Assembly: GCA_006226545.1 (NCBI GenBank)
Contig: SBGR01000018.1
Location: 1 to 64,000 of the forward strand
Origin: Bacteroidota bacterium
GTDB taxonomy: Bacteria > Bacteroidota > Bacteroidia > UBA8524
Direction of reading: 5' to 3'
Length of the DNA: 64,000 nucleotides
Shown here piece by piece: positions 44,214 through 52,806 of this stretch. The translations under genes and the position numbers were made by a program. The notes under the pieces are model-generated. The model did not search any database, was not told where the DNA came from, and saw only the letters and a list, made by a program, of their open reading frames with translations. The first letter of the stretch is position 1. Each line of letters starts with the position of its first letter.

Positions 44214-45005
44214 ATGCAGTATACTAATATCCAAATAGATATTGAAAATCAGGTAGCCTTAATCCGGATTAACCGGGAAGACAAGATGAACGCATTGAAC
44301 ATCGCTACCCTGAAAGAAATTAAAGCCGCAGTAGAAGAAGCCAATGGCAATGAAGCTGTTCACGCTATCGTTTTGAGCGGAATGGGATCCAAAGCTTTTG
44401 CAGCCGGAGCAGATATATCAGAGTTTGTTGCCTTCAATGAAGAGCAAGGAGAAGACATGTCGGCTTCAGGACATGCTGTGATGAACACCTTAGAGCAAAG
44501 TGCTAAACCGGTAATTGCAGCGGTAAATGGATTTGCTTTAGGTGGTGGATGTGAGCTAGCGATGGCAGCCCATATTCGAATTGCTTCAGAGAATGCGCGC
44601 TTCGGACAACCTGAAATTAACCTAGGATTGGTACCGGGATACGGTGGAACTCAGCGACTTTGCGAAATTGTAGGAAAAGGTCGCGCAATGAACCTGCTCC
44701 TTACCGGAGACGCCATTAAAGCCGAAGACGCTTTGCAGATGGGCTTGGTAACTCAAGTTTGTTCTAGCGAAGAATTGATTCCTGCCGCCATGAAGTTGGC
44801 CGAGAAATTAATGGGCAAATCTCCTTATGCTTTAGCTAAGGTTATAGAACTAGTGAATGAACACTATGCTCCCGCTCGTCAAGCCTACAATAGCGAAATC
44901 ACCGAATTTGGAGCCTGTTTCCAAAAACCTGATTTTGTGGAAGGTACCGATGCATTCTTGAATAAAAGGAAAGCTAATTTTCACGGAACTCAAGCAACAA
45001 ATTAA
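44214..45005 (+). CDS. Enoyl-CoA hydratase/isomerase (crotonase)
   Basis: A 263-residue crotonase-fold enzyme, most like short-chain enoyl-CoA hydratase. The oxyanion-hole segments are AFAAGADISEF and the catalytic-region pattern AVNGFALGGGCELAMAAHIR, followed by FGQPEINLGLVPGYGGTQRL with the catalytic Glu in the usual place. Such enzymes hydrate trans-2-enoyl-CoA in fatty acid or amino acid breakdown. It is seven bases after ybaB and so shares its transcript. It is followed by a terminator. Confidence 0.93.
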   Translation: MQYTNIQIDIENQVALIRINREDKMNALNIATLKEIKAAVEEANGNEAVHAIVLSGMGSKAFAAGADISEFVAFNEEQGEDMSASGHAVMNTLEQSAKPVIAAVNGFALGGGCELAMAAHIRIASENARFGQPEINLGLVPGYGGTQRLCEIVGKGRAMNLLLTGDAIKAEDALQMGLVTQVCSSEELIPAAMKLAEKLMGKSPYALAKVIELVNEHYAPARQAYNSEITEFGACFQKPDFVEGTDAFLNKRKANFHGTQATN

Positions 45006-45026
45006 CGTTTAACGAATATTTTAAAG

Positions 45027-45062
45027 ATGGAATTGGTATTCAGGTACTAATTCCATTTTTTC
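45027..45062 (+). terminator. Rho-independent terminator
   Basis: ATGGAATT / AATTCCAT stem with an inner GTA/TAC pair set, followed by a run of about six T residues, 22 bases after the crotonase stop. Confidence 0.85.
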
Positions 45063-45064
45063 GA

Positions 45065-45119
45065 TTATCTTAGCTCAGATTTAGTCTGAAGATAACCCTC
45101 CTTCAGCCTGATCGGGTTA
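45065..45119 (+). promoter_or_regulatory. Overlapping dyads upstream of response regulator gene
   Basis: Two inverted repeats share bases: TTATCTT...AAGATAA (45065-45095, with inner CAGA/TCTG) and TAACCC...GGGTTA (45093-45119). The arms overlap by three bases, so the hairpins could exclude one another if transcribed, or they may be operators. The ATG of the regulator lies 18 bases after the second dyad. Confidence 0.4.
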
Positions 45120-45137
45120 ACCAAACAAAAACATACT

Positions 45138-45794
45138 ATGTCAAAAAAACCACAGGTTGTCATTGCTGACGACCATCCAATTTTTTTGCTGGGGCTGAAG
45201 TCTGTGCTCGAAAAACTCAATGAGTTTGATATCATTGGCGTTGCTGAAAACGGCACACAGGCCTTGGAGCTAATCCGAAATAAAAAACCCGATATCGCTT
45301 TATTGGACATTGAGATGCCAGACATGACTGGCTTGGAGATCTGTGAAATTGTGCGCGCTGAGCACCTCTTTACTAAGATCATCGCATTGACTGTTCACAA
45401 AGACGAGGAGATTTTCAACCAAGCGCTGGAAGCCGGTGTTCACGGCTATATCCTCAAAGAAAATTCAGTTAACGACTTAGCGGAAGGCATTAAAACCGTA
45501 CTGGGAGGAAACTTCTTCTTTAGTGCTTCGGTATCCAGTTTCTTGCTAAACCGTAACAGCAAGGCCAGCCCAGACTCCGATAAGAAAGGTCGCCGATTGA
45601 CCAAAACCGAAAAATACGTGATGAAGATGATTGCTGAGGGATTCACCAGCAATGAGATAGCGAAGAAGATGCGCATCAGTGTGAAAACCATTAACAACCA
45701 CCGTGCGAACATCTGCAAAAAGCTAAACCTGAAAGGCACCAATTCCCTTTTGGTTTATGCTATGAAAAACAAAGAGAGTTTTATCTCTGGCTAA
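45138..45794 (+). CDS. NarL/FixJ-type response regulator
   Basis: A 218-residue response regulator. The receiver domain (about 5-120) has the acidic pair IADDHP, the phospho-acceptor Asp in IALLDIEMPDMTG, and the switch residues around LTVHKDE and YILKE. The C-terminal LuxR-type HTH (about 150-215) reads LTKTEKYVMKMIAEGFTSNEIAKKMRISVKTINNHR. No kinase gene adjoins it; the kinases at 9138 and 12468 are distant candidates. Two overlapping dyads lie in its upstream region. Confidence 0.94.
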   Translation: MSKKPQVVIADDHPIFLLGLKSVLEKLNEFDIIGVAENGTQALELIRNKKPDIALLDIEMPDMTGLEICEIVRAEHLFTKIIALTVHKDEEIFNQALEAGVHGYILKENSVNDLAEGIKTVLGGNFFFSASVSSFLLNRNSKASPDSDKKGRRLTKTEKYVMKMIAEGFTSNEIAKKMRISVKTINNHRANICKKLNLKGTNSLLVYAMKNKESFISG

Positions 45795-45967
45795 ATATCG
45801 GCGTAGCGAAGGCAGCAGGGCACACAAAGATTGGGTTGAAGCCTTGCTCCTTCTTACGTTGTTAGAAAAACATAGCGCTAAGGGCGGAGAGCCGAGAGCT
45901 GAGGGCAAAGAGCAGAGAGCATGGGGTATAGTATAATTAACTATTAACTACCAACTCCCCTTCTAAA
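45795..45967. repeat. Intergenic low-complexity tract
   Basis: Between the convergent regulator and manC stops lie a GCGTAGCGAAGGCAG motif (about 45802) like those at 200 and 1464, a purine-rich GAGAGC/GAGGGC stretch (45885-45925) and a TTAACTATTAACTA direct repeat (about 45937-45950). No gene or terminator with a clear T tract is visible. Confidence 0.6.
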
Positions 45968-47053
45968 CTAGCTGTATTTCTCGCCGTATTTCAGCTTGGT
46001 ATCCGTTACAATCTGTTTAACATCTTGCTCACGGTCTTTTCTAGAAATCAATAAGGCCTTTGCTGAGTCGACTACAATCAAATCCTGAATGCCATTCAAA
46101 ACCACCAACTTATCATCCGGAACACAAACCATGTTGCTGTTTGAATCGTAAAGCTGAACACGTTTGCCGTTGACGGCATTATTCTCCGCATCCTTAGGGT
46201 ATACATCGTACAAAGAAGCCCAGGTTCCTAAATCAGACCATCCGAAATCGCCCGGATAAACTGTAACGTTTTCTGCTTTCTCCAAGATGCCGTAGTCAAT
46301 GGAAATATTGGTGCACAATTGATAGGCATTTACCAAAGCTTCAGCTTCCTTATCCGTTCCCATCATCGGCTCTAGGTCGGCAAACAAAACATCCATTTCA
46401 GGTAATAATTTCTGAAAGGCACTGATAATACTTTGCGCATTCCAAATAAAGATACCGGCATTCCACAAGAAATCGCCACTGTCTAAGAAGGTCTGAGCCA
46501 AAGCCAAATCAGGCTTCTCGGTAAAAGTCTTCACCGGGTGAATGGAAGGAGCTGCCTCTTCTTCTTTAAATTGGATATAACCGTAGCCTGTATCAGGACG
46601 GTGTGGTTTGATGCCAATGCAAAGTAAACTGTCGTTTTGAGCTGTATAATCCAATCCTTCTTTTACAATACGCAAGAATTCTTGCTCATCTAAAATCAGG
46701 TGATCGCTTGGTGCCACAATGATATTGGCATTTGAATTTTCTTTAACTATTCGATGGGTAGCGTAGGCTACACACGGGGCAGTATTCTTGGCTGAAGGCT
46801 CTCCTAAAATTTGGGCATCCGCCAATTCAGGAATATGCTTTTTTACCAAGTCGAAATAATCCTTGTTCGTCACCACATAAATATTCTCTGCGGGAACTAA
46901 TTTCAAGAAACGCTCATAGGTCTGGCGAATCAGGGATTTTCCAGTACCCAGAATATCAATAAATTGCTTTGGATGATTGCGAGTACTTACCGGCCAAAAC
47001 CTACTTCCCACTCCGCCGGCCATAATGACCGCGTACATATTACTATCAATCAT
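45968..47053 (-). CDS. manC: Mannose-1-phosphate guanylyltransferase
   Basis: A 361-residue nucleotidyltransferase that makes GDP-mannose from GTP and mannose 1-phosphate. The signature is VIMAGGVGSRFWPVSTRNHPKQF, followed by EPSAKNTAPCVAYA, VAPSDHLI, FTEKPD and FLWNAGIFIW, which identify the GMP/ManC family. It lacks the C-terminal isomerase domain of long ManC proteins. GDP-mannose would feed glycosyltransferases such as the Gpi18-like protein; that link is inferred. A second in-frame ATG five codons downstream is an alternative start. Divergent from recQ. Confidence 0.94.
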   Translation of the reverse strand: MIDSNMYAVIMAGGVGSRFWPVSTRNHPKQFIDILGTGKSLIRQTYERFLKLVPAENIYVVTNKDYFDLVKKHIPELADAQILGEPSAKNTAPCVAYATHRIVKENSNANIIVAPSDHLILDEQEFLRIVKEGLDYTAQNDSLLCIGIKPHRPDTGYGYIQFKEEEAAPSIHPVKTFTEKPDLALAQTFLDSGDFLWNAGIFIWNAQSIISAFQKLLPEMDVLFADLEPMMGTDKEAEALVNAYQLCTNISIDYGILEKAENVTVYPGDFGWSDLGTWASLYDVYPKDAENNAVNGKRVQLYDSNSNMVCVPDDKLVVLNGIQDLIVVDSAKALLISRKDREQDVKQIVTDTKLKYGEKYS

Positions 47054-47197
47054 AAAAAATGTTAAATTCGCGTAAAAATTAACAAGGCCTATTCTAAAAA
47101 TCTACCCTTCAAAACGTTGCGAATTTAGGTAAATACTGTTTTCGCTGTATTTGTTTTTTACACATTAGTTTGTTTAATTTAGATAAGGCAAAGAGCA

Positions 47198-49393
47198 ATG
47201 TCCATGGTTGAATCAGTTGATCTGAAGGGTGCGCTCAAAGATTTTTTCGGATTTGATTCCTTCAAAGGAAATCAAGAGTCCATAGTACAGTCGGTAATAG
47301 AAGGTAAAGATTGTTTTGTCATCATGCCTACCGGTGCCGGGAAATCTTTGTGTTACCAGCTACCTGCATTAATATTAGATGGTACTGCCATCATCATATC
47401 CCCTCTCATCGCTTTGATGAAGAATCAGGTGGATGCGATTCGTGGCTTTGGCAGCACCGATGCCATCGCTCACTTTCTGAATAGCTCCTTGAGTAAAACA
47501 GAAATCCAAAGAGTAAAAACGGACATCATCGACGGCAAAACCAAATTGCTGTATGTAGCTCCTGAAACTTTAAAGAAAGAAGAGACAGTCGATTTTCTTC
47601 GACAAATCAATATCTCTTTTGTTGCAGTAGATGAAGCACATTGTATCTCTGAATGGGGGCACGATTTCCGTCCGGAATACCGCAACATCAAAAAGATTGT
47701 TAAAGAAATTAAGGATGTGTCGATGATGGCACTTACCGCTACGGCTACGCCAAAGGTTCAAGCCGATATTCAGAAGAACCTGGGCATGAATGACGCCACC
47801 GTATTTAAGTCGTCTTTTAACCGTAGCAACCTCTACTACGAAATTCGTCCGAAAGACAAAAAGGACCGGGTGATGAAAGACATCATCTCCTATATCAAAA
47901 GCAAACCGCGTAAATCAGGTATCATCTATTGCCTCAGCCGTAAAAAGGTGGAGGAGATTGCGCAGGTATTGAGTGTCAATGGCATCAAAGCCCTAGCCTA
48001 CCATGCGGGCATGGATGCTAAAACACGGGCTTCTCACCAAGATAAATTCTTGATGGAAGAAGTTGACGTGATTGTGGCCACCATTGCCTTTGGTATGGGT
48101 ATCGACAAGCCGGATGTGCGTTTTGTTATTCACTACGATATTCCGAAATCGCTAGAAGGCTATTACCAGGAAACCGGCAGAGCCGGAAGAGACGGTTTGG
48201 ACGGCGAATGTATCCTCTATTATAACCCGAACGATATTGAGAAGCTGGAGAAGTTTATGAAAGACAAGCCGGTAGCCGAACGAGAAATCGGTTCCCAGCT
48301 TTTGTTTGAGACTTCTTCTTATGCTGAATCTTCCCAGTGCCGCAGAAAGATGCTTTTGCATTATTTCGGTGAGCAGTTTGATGAGGCTGAATGCAATAAG
48401 ATGTGCGACAATTGCCGTCACCCGAAAGAGAAATTCGATGTGAGCGAAGAGATGCGCACCACCCTGCTAGCAATCAACTCACTTGGCGGACGATTTAACC
48501 TCAAACACGTGGTGGATGTCTTAACCGGACAAAAATCCAACGAGGTAGTTGATTATAGCAACGACAAGAACGAGTACTTCGCTAAAGGCCAAGACAAGGA
48601 ACCTATCTTCTGGAAAGGCGTGATTCGCTTGGGCCTATTGCACGGGTACCTTTTAAAGAATATTGAGAACTACGGACTCTTAAGCGTAACACTTAAAGGC
48701 AACCAGTACATCGAAGAACCAACGCCAATCGAAATGGCGCTCGACAGCAAGTTCGATAAGGTGAAAGAAGAGGATTTCGATACTGCGCAGATGGAGAACA
48801 TCTTCGACGAGACCCTTTTCGGTATGTTGAAGGAGTTGTGTAAGAAGGTGGGTAAAGCCAAAAACCTCCCTCCTTACGTGATATTCCAAGATCCTTCATT
48901 GGAAGACATGGCCACCAAATACCCGGTGAGCATGGAAGAATTAGAGAACATCATTGGTGTAGGTAAAAACAAGGCAATCAAGTTTGGAAGGCCTTTCGTG
49001 GAGCTCATTGCCAAGTATGTTGAAGAACATGACATTGAACGTCCGGGTGATATCCTGGTGCGTTCCGTAGCGAATAAATCGGGTAAGAAGATTGCGATCA
49101 TCCAGAACATCGACAAGAAGATTGGTTTAGACGTGATTAGCAAGTCGAATGGCGTGAGCATGGAAGAATTGCTTAAGGAGATTGAGCACATTGTGTATTC
49201 AGGTACTAAGTTGAATTTGAAGTACTATATCAACGACATGCTTGATGATGAACGTCAAGATGAGATTTTCGACTATTTCAGAGGTTCAGAAGTGGATTCT
49301 TTGGACTTAGCCTTCGATGAATTTGATGGAGAATACAGCTTGGAAGAATTGCAACTGATGAGAATTCAGTTCATTTCGGAAATGGCCAATTAA
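47198..49393 (+). CDS. recQ: ATP-dependent DNA helicase RecQ
   Basis: A 731-residue RecQ helicase, unwinding DNA in recombination and repair. The motifs in order: 0 FKGNQESIVQSV, I MPTGAGKSLCYQLP, II VDEAHCISEWGHDFRPEY, III LTATATP, IV GIIYCLSRKKVEEIA, V VATIAFGMGIDKPDVRFVIH and VI YQETGRAGRDG. The zinc-binding cysteines are present (CRRKMLLHYF ... CNKMCDNC), then a winged-helix region and an HRDC-like helical domain (about 540-625). A C-terminal acidic extension of about 100 residues is typical of Bacteroidota RecQ. A tRNA gene with its own promoter follows. Confidence 0.96.
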   Translation: MSMVESVDLKGALKDFFGFDSFKGNQESIVQSVIEGKDCFVIMPTGAGKSLCYQLPALILDGTAIIISPLIALMKNQVDAIRGFGSTDAIAHFLNSSLSKTEIQRVKTDIIDGKTKLLYVAPETLKKEETVDFLRQINISFVAVDEAHCISEWGHDFRPEYRNIKKIVKEIKDVSMMALTATATPKVQADIQKNLGMNDATVFKSSFNRSNLYYEIRPKDKKDRVMKDIISYIKSKPRKSGIIYCLSRKKVEEIAQVLSVNGIKALAYHAGMDAKTRASHQDKFLMEEVDVIVATIAFGMGIDKPDVRFVIHYDIPKSLEGYYQETGRAGRDGLDGECILYYNPNDIEKLEKFMKDKPVAEREIGSQLLFETSSYAESSQCRRKMLLHYFGEQFDEAECNKMCDNCRHPKEKFDVSEEMRTTLLAINSLGGRFNLKHVVDVLTGQKSNEVVDYSNDKNEYFAKGQDKEPIFWKGVIRLGLLHGYLLKNIENYGLLSVTLKGNQYIEEPTPIEMALDSKFDKVKEEDFDTAQMENIFDETLFGMLKELCKKVGKAKNLPPYVIFQDPSLEDMATKYPVSMEELENIIGVGKNKAIKFGRPFVELIAKYVEEHDIERPGDILVRSVANKSGKKIAIIQNIDKKIGLDVISKSNGVSMEELLKEIEHIVYSGTKLNLKYYINDMLDDERQDEIFDYFRGSEVDSLDLAFDEFDGEYSLEELQLMRIQFISEMAN

Positions 49394-49409
49394 TTTTTTT
49401 ACTCACCTC

Positions 49410-49439
49410 TTGCCTTCAATTGTAAAGTTTTTATCTTTG
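49410..49439 (+). promoter_or_regulatory. Bacteroidota promoter of tRNA-Gln
   Basis: TTG (49410-49412), 19 bases, TATCTTTG (49432-49439), an exact match to the phylum consensus. It ends 18 bases before the tRNA's first base. Confidence 0.75.
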
Positions 49440-49457
49440 CACTCCCGCAAGGGAAAC

Positions 49458-49530
49458 TGTCCGATGGTGTAACTGGCAACACGTCTGATTTTGGTTCAGA
49501 AGAGTCTAGGTTCGACCCCTAGTCGGACAA
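49458..49530 (+). tRNA. trnQ: tRNA-Gln (anticodon TTG)
   Basis: A 73-base cloverleaf. The acceptor stem TGTCCGA pairs fully with TCGGACA, the discriminator is A, the anticodon stem TCTGA/TCAGA closes a TTTTGGT loop with anticodon TTG (49491-49493), and the T arm contains GGTTCGACCCC. CCA is not encoded. It has its own promoter and terminator. Confidence 0.96.
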
Positions 49531-49536
49531 CAAAAA

Positions 49537-49562
49537 AGCCTCACGTAAGTGGGGCTTTTTTT
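49537..49562 (+). terminator. Rho-independent terminator of tRNA-Gln
   Basis: AGCCTCAC-GTAA-GTGGGGCT with one G-U pair, followed by seven T residues, six bases after the tRNA end. Confidence 0.88.
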
Positions 49563-49584
49563 ATGGGGTTCTGAAGAAGCTGAA

Positions 49585-50856
49585 TTAATTCGTAATCAGG
49601 ATTTTTACGCTTTGATTAGTTCCAATCAATTGTCCAAAATAAACCCCCGGAGCCAACTTGATCTCCATTCTATTCTCTCCAAAGAGCACAGGATAATCAC
49701 CCACCACTTTACCCAAATTATCCCTTAGCTCAAACACGCCGTCTTGATTAGATTGTAGGGTAATGTTTCCTCGACTTGGATTTGGATAAAGGCTAAGTGA
49801 GGAAGATGAATTGACATCCTTCACTCCGGTGAATATCCCATCAAACATGCGAACCCCTCCATTTGATTGACTTTTTGACATAGTACTTAATCCATGATTG
49901 GCATCATAGAAATACAAACCTCTGTGAATTAAGTTATCAAGTGTTGTCCAAGTCTCCCCAAAGTCGCCGGAATATCCTGATCCTATGCCACTTGCAAAAA
50001 ATAAGGTAATATTGCCGTTTTTTACTGATGTAATGTTTTGAAAATACTCTAACACTTTCAAGGAAGTATCCCAGGTCACTCCGCCATCCATGCTTCGAGC
50101 AATTGTTGTTGAGCCAGGGAATTGACTTCGAGACATGATAATTCTATTTGCATCTTCAAAGGCCAAATCTCTGTAAAAACGATAAGCCGGAGCTATTTCA
50201 TGGCGAATCCAATCCTTACCTCCATTAAAAGTCTTCAATAGAAGACTAGGTAAATAGCTTTCCTTCGAAGGTAGCGCAACGATAAACGTATCTCCAGATA
50301 CCCAAGGCTTGGGAATTCTGGCATAATTCAATTCCATTTTGTAACCACCTAGTAATGCAGCTTGGTTAGCAGCCCTTGTCCACGTATTTCCGTTATCCTC
50401 TGTCCACCATGCTTCCAAATAACCTTTACTGGAATCTCCCAGGGCTATAGCCTTTCCATTTGCTAGTTCATAATATACCCAGGGGTAAGCAAATTTGAAG
50501 GCGGTATCAATTCCATCACTGATTATGTAATTTGAGTCCGATTGCCAAGCATCGGTTGTAAACCTTATCCGATAAAAGAAATGATCCACAAAAAAGCCAG
50601 TATCCTTGGATCTGTGGTAAAGATTGCCCAATAAAGCGCCGAAGGATATAGTTTGCTTAGTAAATGTAGCCCCATAATCTGTTGTAATAAAGAAGTCGGA
50701 CTGCCCGTCATGGCCAATAAAGGTATTGCTATCCAACGCTTGAACAGACGATAGATAGTATCCAGTTTTTATATCAATGGGGGTTTCAACCCATTGCGCA
50801 TGGGAATTTAAGTAGAGGCCCATGGCCAGAAGGCTGAGCACTAGTCTTAGGTTCAT
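49585..50856 (-). CDS. Asp-box (Ycf48-like) repeat protein with T9SS type A domain
   Basis: A 423-residue secreted protein. The signal peptide covers residues 1-20 (cleavage after SHAQ). Repeated Asp-box motifs of the kind D-x-G-x-(T)W occur across the body (DNGNTWTRA, NGGKDWIRH, DGGVTWDTS, DFGETWTTL), so the mature part is likely a beta propeller like BNR/sortilin/Ycf48 proteins. The end is a type A sorting domain (SLYPNPSRGNITLQS ... MEIKLAPGVYFGQL). In the phylum such proteins are surface-exposed or secreted; the ligand is unknown. It is the last gene of a minus-strand run of exported proteins. Confidence 0.87.
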   Translation of the reverse strand: MNLRLVLSLLAMGLYLNSHAQWVETPIDIKTGYYLSSVQALDSNTFIGHDGQSDFFITTDYGATFTKQTISFGALLGNLYHRSKDTGFFVDHFFYRIRFTTDAWQSDSNYIISDGIDTAFKFAYPWVYYELANGKAIALGDSSKGYLEAWWTEDNGNTWTRAANQAALLGGYKMELNYARIPKPWVSGDTFIVALPSKESYLPSLLLKTFNGGKDWIRHEIAPAYRFYRDLAFEDANRIIMSRSQFPGSTTIARSMDGGVTWDTSLKVLEYFQNITSVKNGNITLFFASGIGSGYSGDFGETWTTLDNLIHRGLYFYDANHGLSTMSKSQSNGGVRMFDGIFTGVKDVNSSSSLSLYPNPSRGNITLQSNQDGVFELRDNLGKVVGDYPVLFGENRMEIKLAPGVYFGQLIGTNQSVKILITN

Positions 50857-50927
50857 AGATTCAGGTTTGGTACCCTCTCTAAACGATACTTAGTTTTGTG
50901 TCAGTTGCATGAGGCGATGCAGTCCAT

Positions 50928-51602
50928 TCAGAACTTCAACAAATAAGTAAAGGCTAAGACATTGAAGTCAAGGGCACTAAAAGATGAATTATGGAAAGTT
51001 TGAGGTGTAAAGGTATCCCGTTGTCTTACCGTTTGAAACATGTACTGCGCGATTGGAATATCCAGCATTAGGCGGTGTTGACCATTGTTAGTCAGGTTTA
51101 ATCCGAGTGATAGGGTCCAGCTGAAGGAGTATTCCTCGATGTCTGTATTGGATTTATAGTTGTACAGTCCGGTATTGGGATTGGTTTCCGTATGGTTGTC
51201 GTGGCCAACTAGGACGCTAATTCTATTGAGTGAAGAGATAAAAAATCGATCGAAAACAAACAGCTTTCGCAATCCAACTTGTCCTCCAAACAAGGTCTTG
51301 TTGACCACACCATGGGAGAAGGTGCTTTTCGTTTTTAAGTCGTTAATACCGAAGTAAATACCGGCCTCCACTTGCCAATTGTTCTTCAACTGCCTAAAGG
51401 CGCCCAGCTGGCTCACAGAACTGATGCTTTTGTAGGTGTCACCCTCTTGATTCAGACTCAGCGTTTGAAGTCCGGTACCAACATAAAGTCCGTATTTGTT
51501 TTGTGCATGGGCGCGGTTTGAAGGAGCCATGGTTGAGAAAATAAAAATAGCGAGGACCATACCCAGTTTAAATGGGTTTGAGCTAAACTTTTCTTTGTTC
51601 AT
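50928..51602 (-). CDS. Probable outer-membrane beta-barrel protein
   Basis: A 224-residue exported protein with a long signal peptide (about 1-34, SNRAHAQ cleavage). The mature part alternates polar and hydrophobic residues in strands (YGLYVGTGLQTL, WQVEAGIYFGI, FSWTLSLGLNL) and ends in a terminal Phe (LAFTYLLKF), as outer-membrane barrels do. About eight strands can be counted by eye. Function unknown. It shares its orientation and general style with the next gene (51676), with 73 bases between. Confidence 0.7.
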   Translation of the reverse strand: MNKEKFSSNPFKLGMVLAIFIFSTMAPSNRAHAQNKYGLYVGTGLQTLSLNQEGDTYKSISSVSQLGAFRQLKNNWQVEAGIYFGINDLKTKSTFSHGVVNKTLFGGQVGLRKLFVFDRFFISSLNRISVLVGHDNHTETNPNTGLYNYKSNTDIEEYSFSWTLSLGLNLTNNGQHRLMLDIPIAQYMFQTVRQRDTFTPQTFHNSSFSALDFNVLAFTYLLKF

Positions 51603-51675
51603 AGGATTCAGTAAGTATATTTCCGAAATATAGTTAATCCATGCCCAAGCTCAAAATGGAACTGTGCATTCCAGG

Positions 51676-52314
51676 TTATTTTGTGTTAAGTCGCAATCGA
51701 TACCCCAAACTCACGTAGGAATCCATGCCGAAAGTAGGGTCATCAAAACTTCCTCCTCCGGGCGAGACTTTCTGGTAGTTCCACGAGGAGGATAGATCAA
51801 CCGTATTTCGCCAAATAATGCCCAGGCTAGATTTAGTGCTAATTGGATAATACCACGACATATGACATCCAACTGAAATAAGCCAATTTTCAATTTTATA
51901 GTTAAGCGGGAGGTTAGAGAAGGTTAGAATGGAATGATGACTAAACTCTAAATTTATACCTACCTGAAACTGAAGTTTGCCCCGTGTGGTGAAGGCTATT
52001 CCGAAAGGCAATGATAGTAATTGTGTATTGGCATGTGGAATAAATCGGATACGGTACCTTAAGCCTGAAAAAAAAGAGAGTCGGGCTGAGTCCGCACTAG
52101 AATGCAAGTAGGCGGCAATACCCGGTCGTAAGTGTCCATAAGCCGGTATTCCTAGAGGCAAAAAGACCAAGGCCGGTTCAGTGCTTGAAGTAGCACTGCC
52201 CAACCCCATTTGCATATCCAAATGATAACGTCTGGTTTGCCCTTCTGCTGAATAGAATACGCAAAGAAGAACGAGAATCAAGAGGGATTTGAGGCCATTC
52301 ATAACCAGGTTCAT
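51676..52314 (-). CDS. Probable outer-membrane beta-barrel protein
   Basis: A 212-residue exported protein: signal peptide about 1-25 (cleavage after AEGQ). The remainder has amphipathic strand patterns (LSFFSGLRYRIRF, LQFQVGINLEF, YVSLGYRLRL) consistent with a small beta barrel; it ends in NTK instead of an aromatic. No enzyme motif. It may be functionally linked to the preceding barrel gene (50928) but the two are not obviously paralogous in sequence. A second in-frame ATG five codons in is an alternative start. Confidence 0.65.
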   Translation of the reverse strand: MNLVMNGLKSLLILVLLCVFYSAEGQTRRYHLDMQMGLGSATSSTEPALVFLPLGIPAYGHLRPGIAAYLHSSADSARLSFFSGLRYRIRFIPHANTQLLSLPFGIAFTTRGKLQFQVGINLEFSHHSILTFSNLPLNYKIENWLISVGCHMSWYYPISTKSSLGIIWRNTVDLSSSWNYQKVSPGGGSFDDPTFGMDSYVSLGYRLRLNTK

Positions 52315-52354
52315 GTGACAAAGACAATGAAATTATCCATTCTAAGGTACATTT

Positions 52355-52389
52355 AAAAAAAAACCTCTCTACTTGCGCAGAAAGGCTTT
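52355..52389 (-). terminator. Rho-independent terminator
   Basis: On the minus strand an 11-pair stem (AAAGCCTTTCT / AGAGAGGTTTT with two G-U pairs) and an eight-base loop, followed by nine T residues. It ends the lipoprotein gene at 52427. Confidence 0.78.
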
Positions 52390-52426
52390 TTGGGATTGAT
52401 CTAGCTAACGGGTACCCCTACCTGTG

Positions 52427-52777
52427 TTAGTTCGACCATGTATCTTCATTTTCACCATTTGGTCTTTTTAAGAAGAGCACTTCATTGTAATCATCAATTT
52501 GAAAGCTGAGGTCTTTTCCGTAAAAGGTGACTGCAGCATCCGGTTCTAAGATCACATTGCGGATGGTATCGGAGATAGGCGTTGCTTTATTACCTAAGGT
52601 CCAACCTTCCAAGTCTTCTGTTTTTTCACTCCGGTTCATGATGGTGATTTTTTCATCTTCATCCGGACTTTCAATCACCTGAAACAGCTGTACGCCGTAG
52701 GTGGTTCTTTTCTCACATGAGCTCATCCCTGCGAGGATAAGCACAAGCAAGCCTAGTGGTAACATGGTTTTGATCAT
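52427..52777 (-). CDS. Lipoprotein with lamin-tail-like domain
   Basis: A 116-residue lipoprotein; signal MIKTMLPLGLLVLILAG leads to the lipobox MSSC. The mature region (ITIMNRSEKTEDLEGWTL ... ILEPDAAVTFYGKD ... DEVLFLKRPNG-like end) follows the pattern of lamin-tail domains, small beta sandwiches found on bacterial surface proteins and nucleases. No catalytic residue is evident. It is 29 bases after another lipoprotein gene on the same strand, so the two form an operon. Confidence 0.75.
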   Translation of the reverse strand: MIKTMLPLGLLVLILAGMSSCEKRTTYGVQLFQVIESPDEDEKITIMNRSEKTEDLEGWTLGNKATPISDTIRNVILEPDAAVTFYGKDLSFQIDDYNEVLFLKRPNGENEDTWSN

Positions 52778-52806
52778 AGTTGAAAAGCATTTGGTTTAAC
52801 CTGTTA

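Noticed and set aside
45094-45125. Riboswitch upstream of the NarL-type regulator
   Set aside because: The paired segments do not match the conserved cores of the riboswitch classes I know; only dyads are supported.
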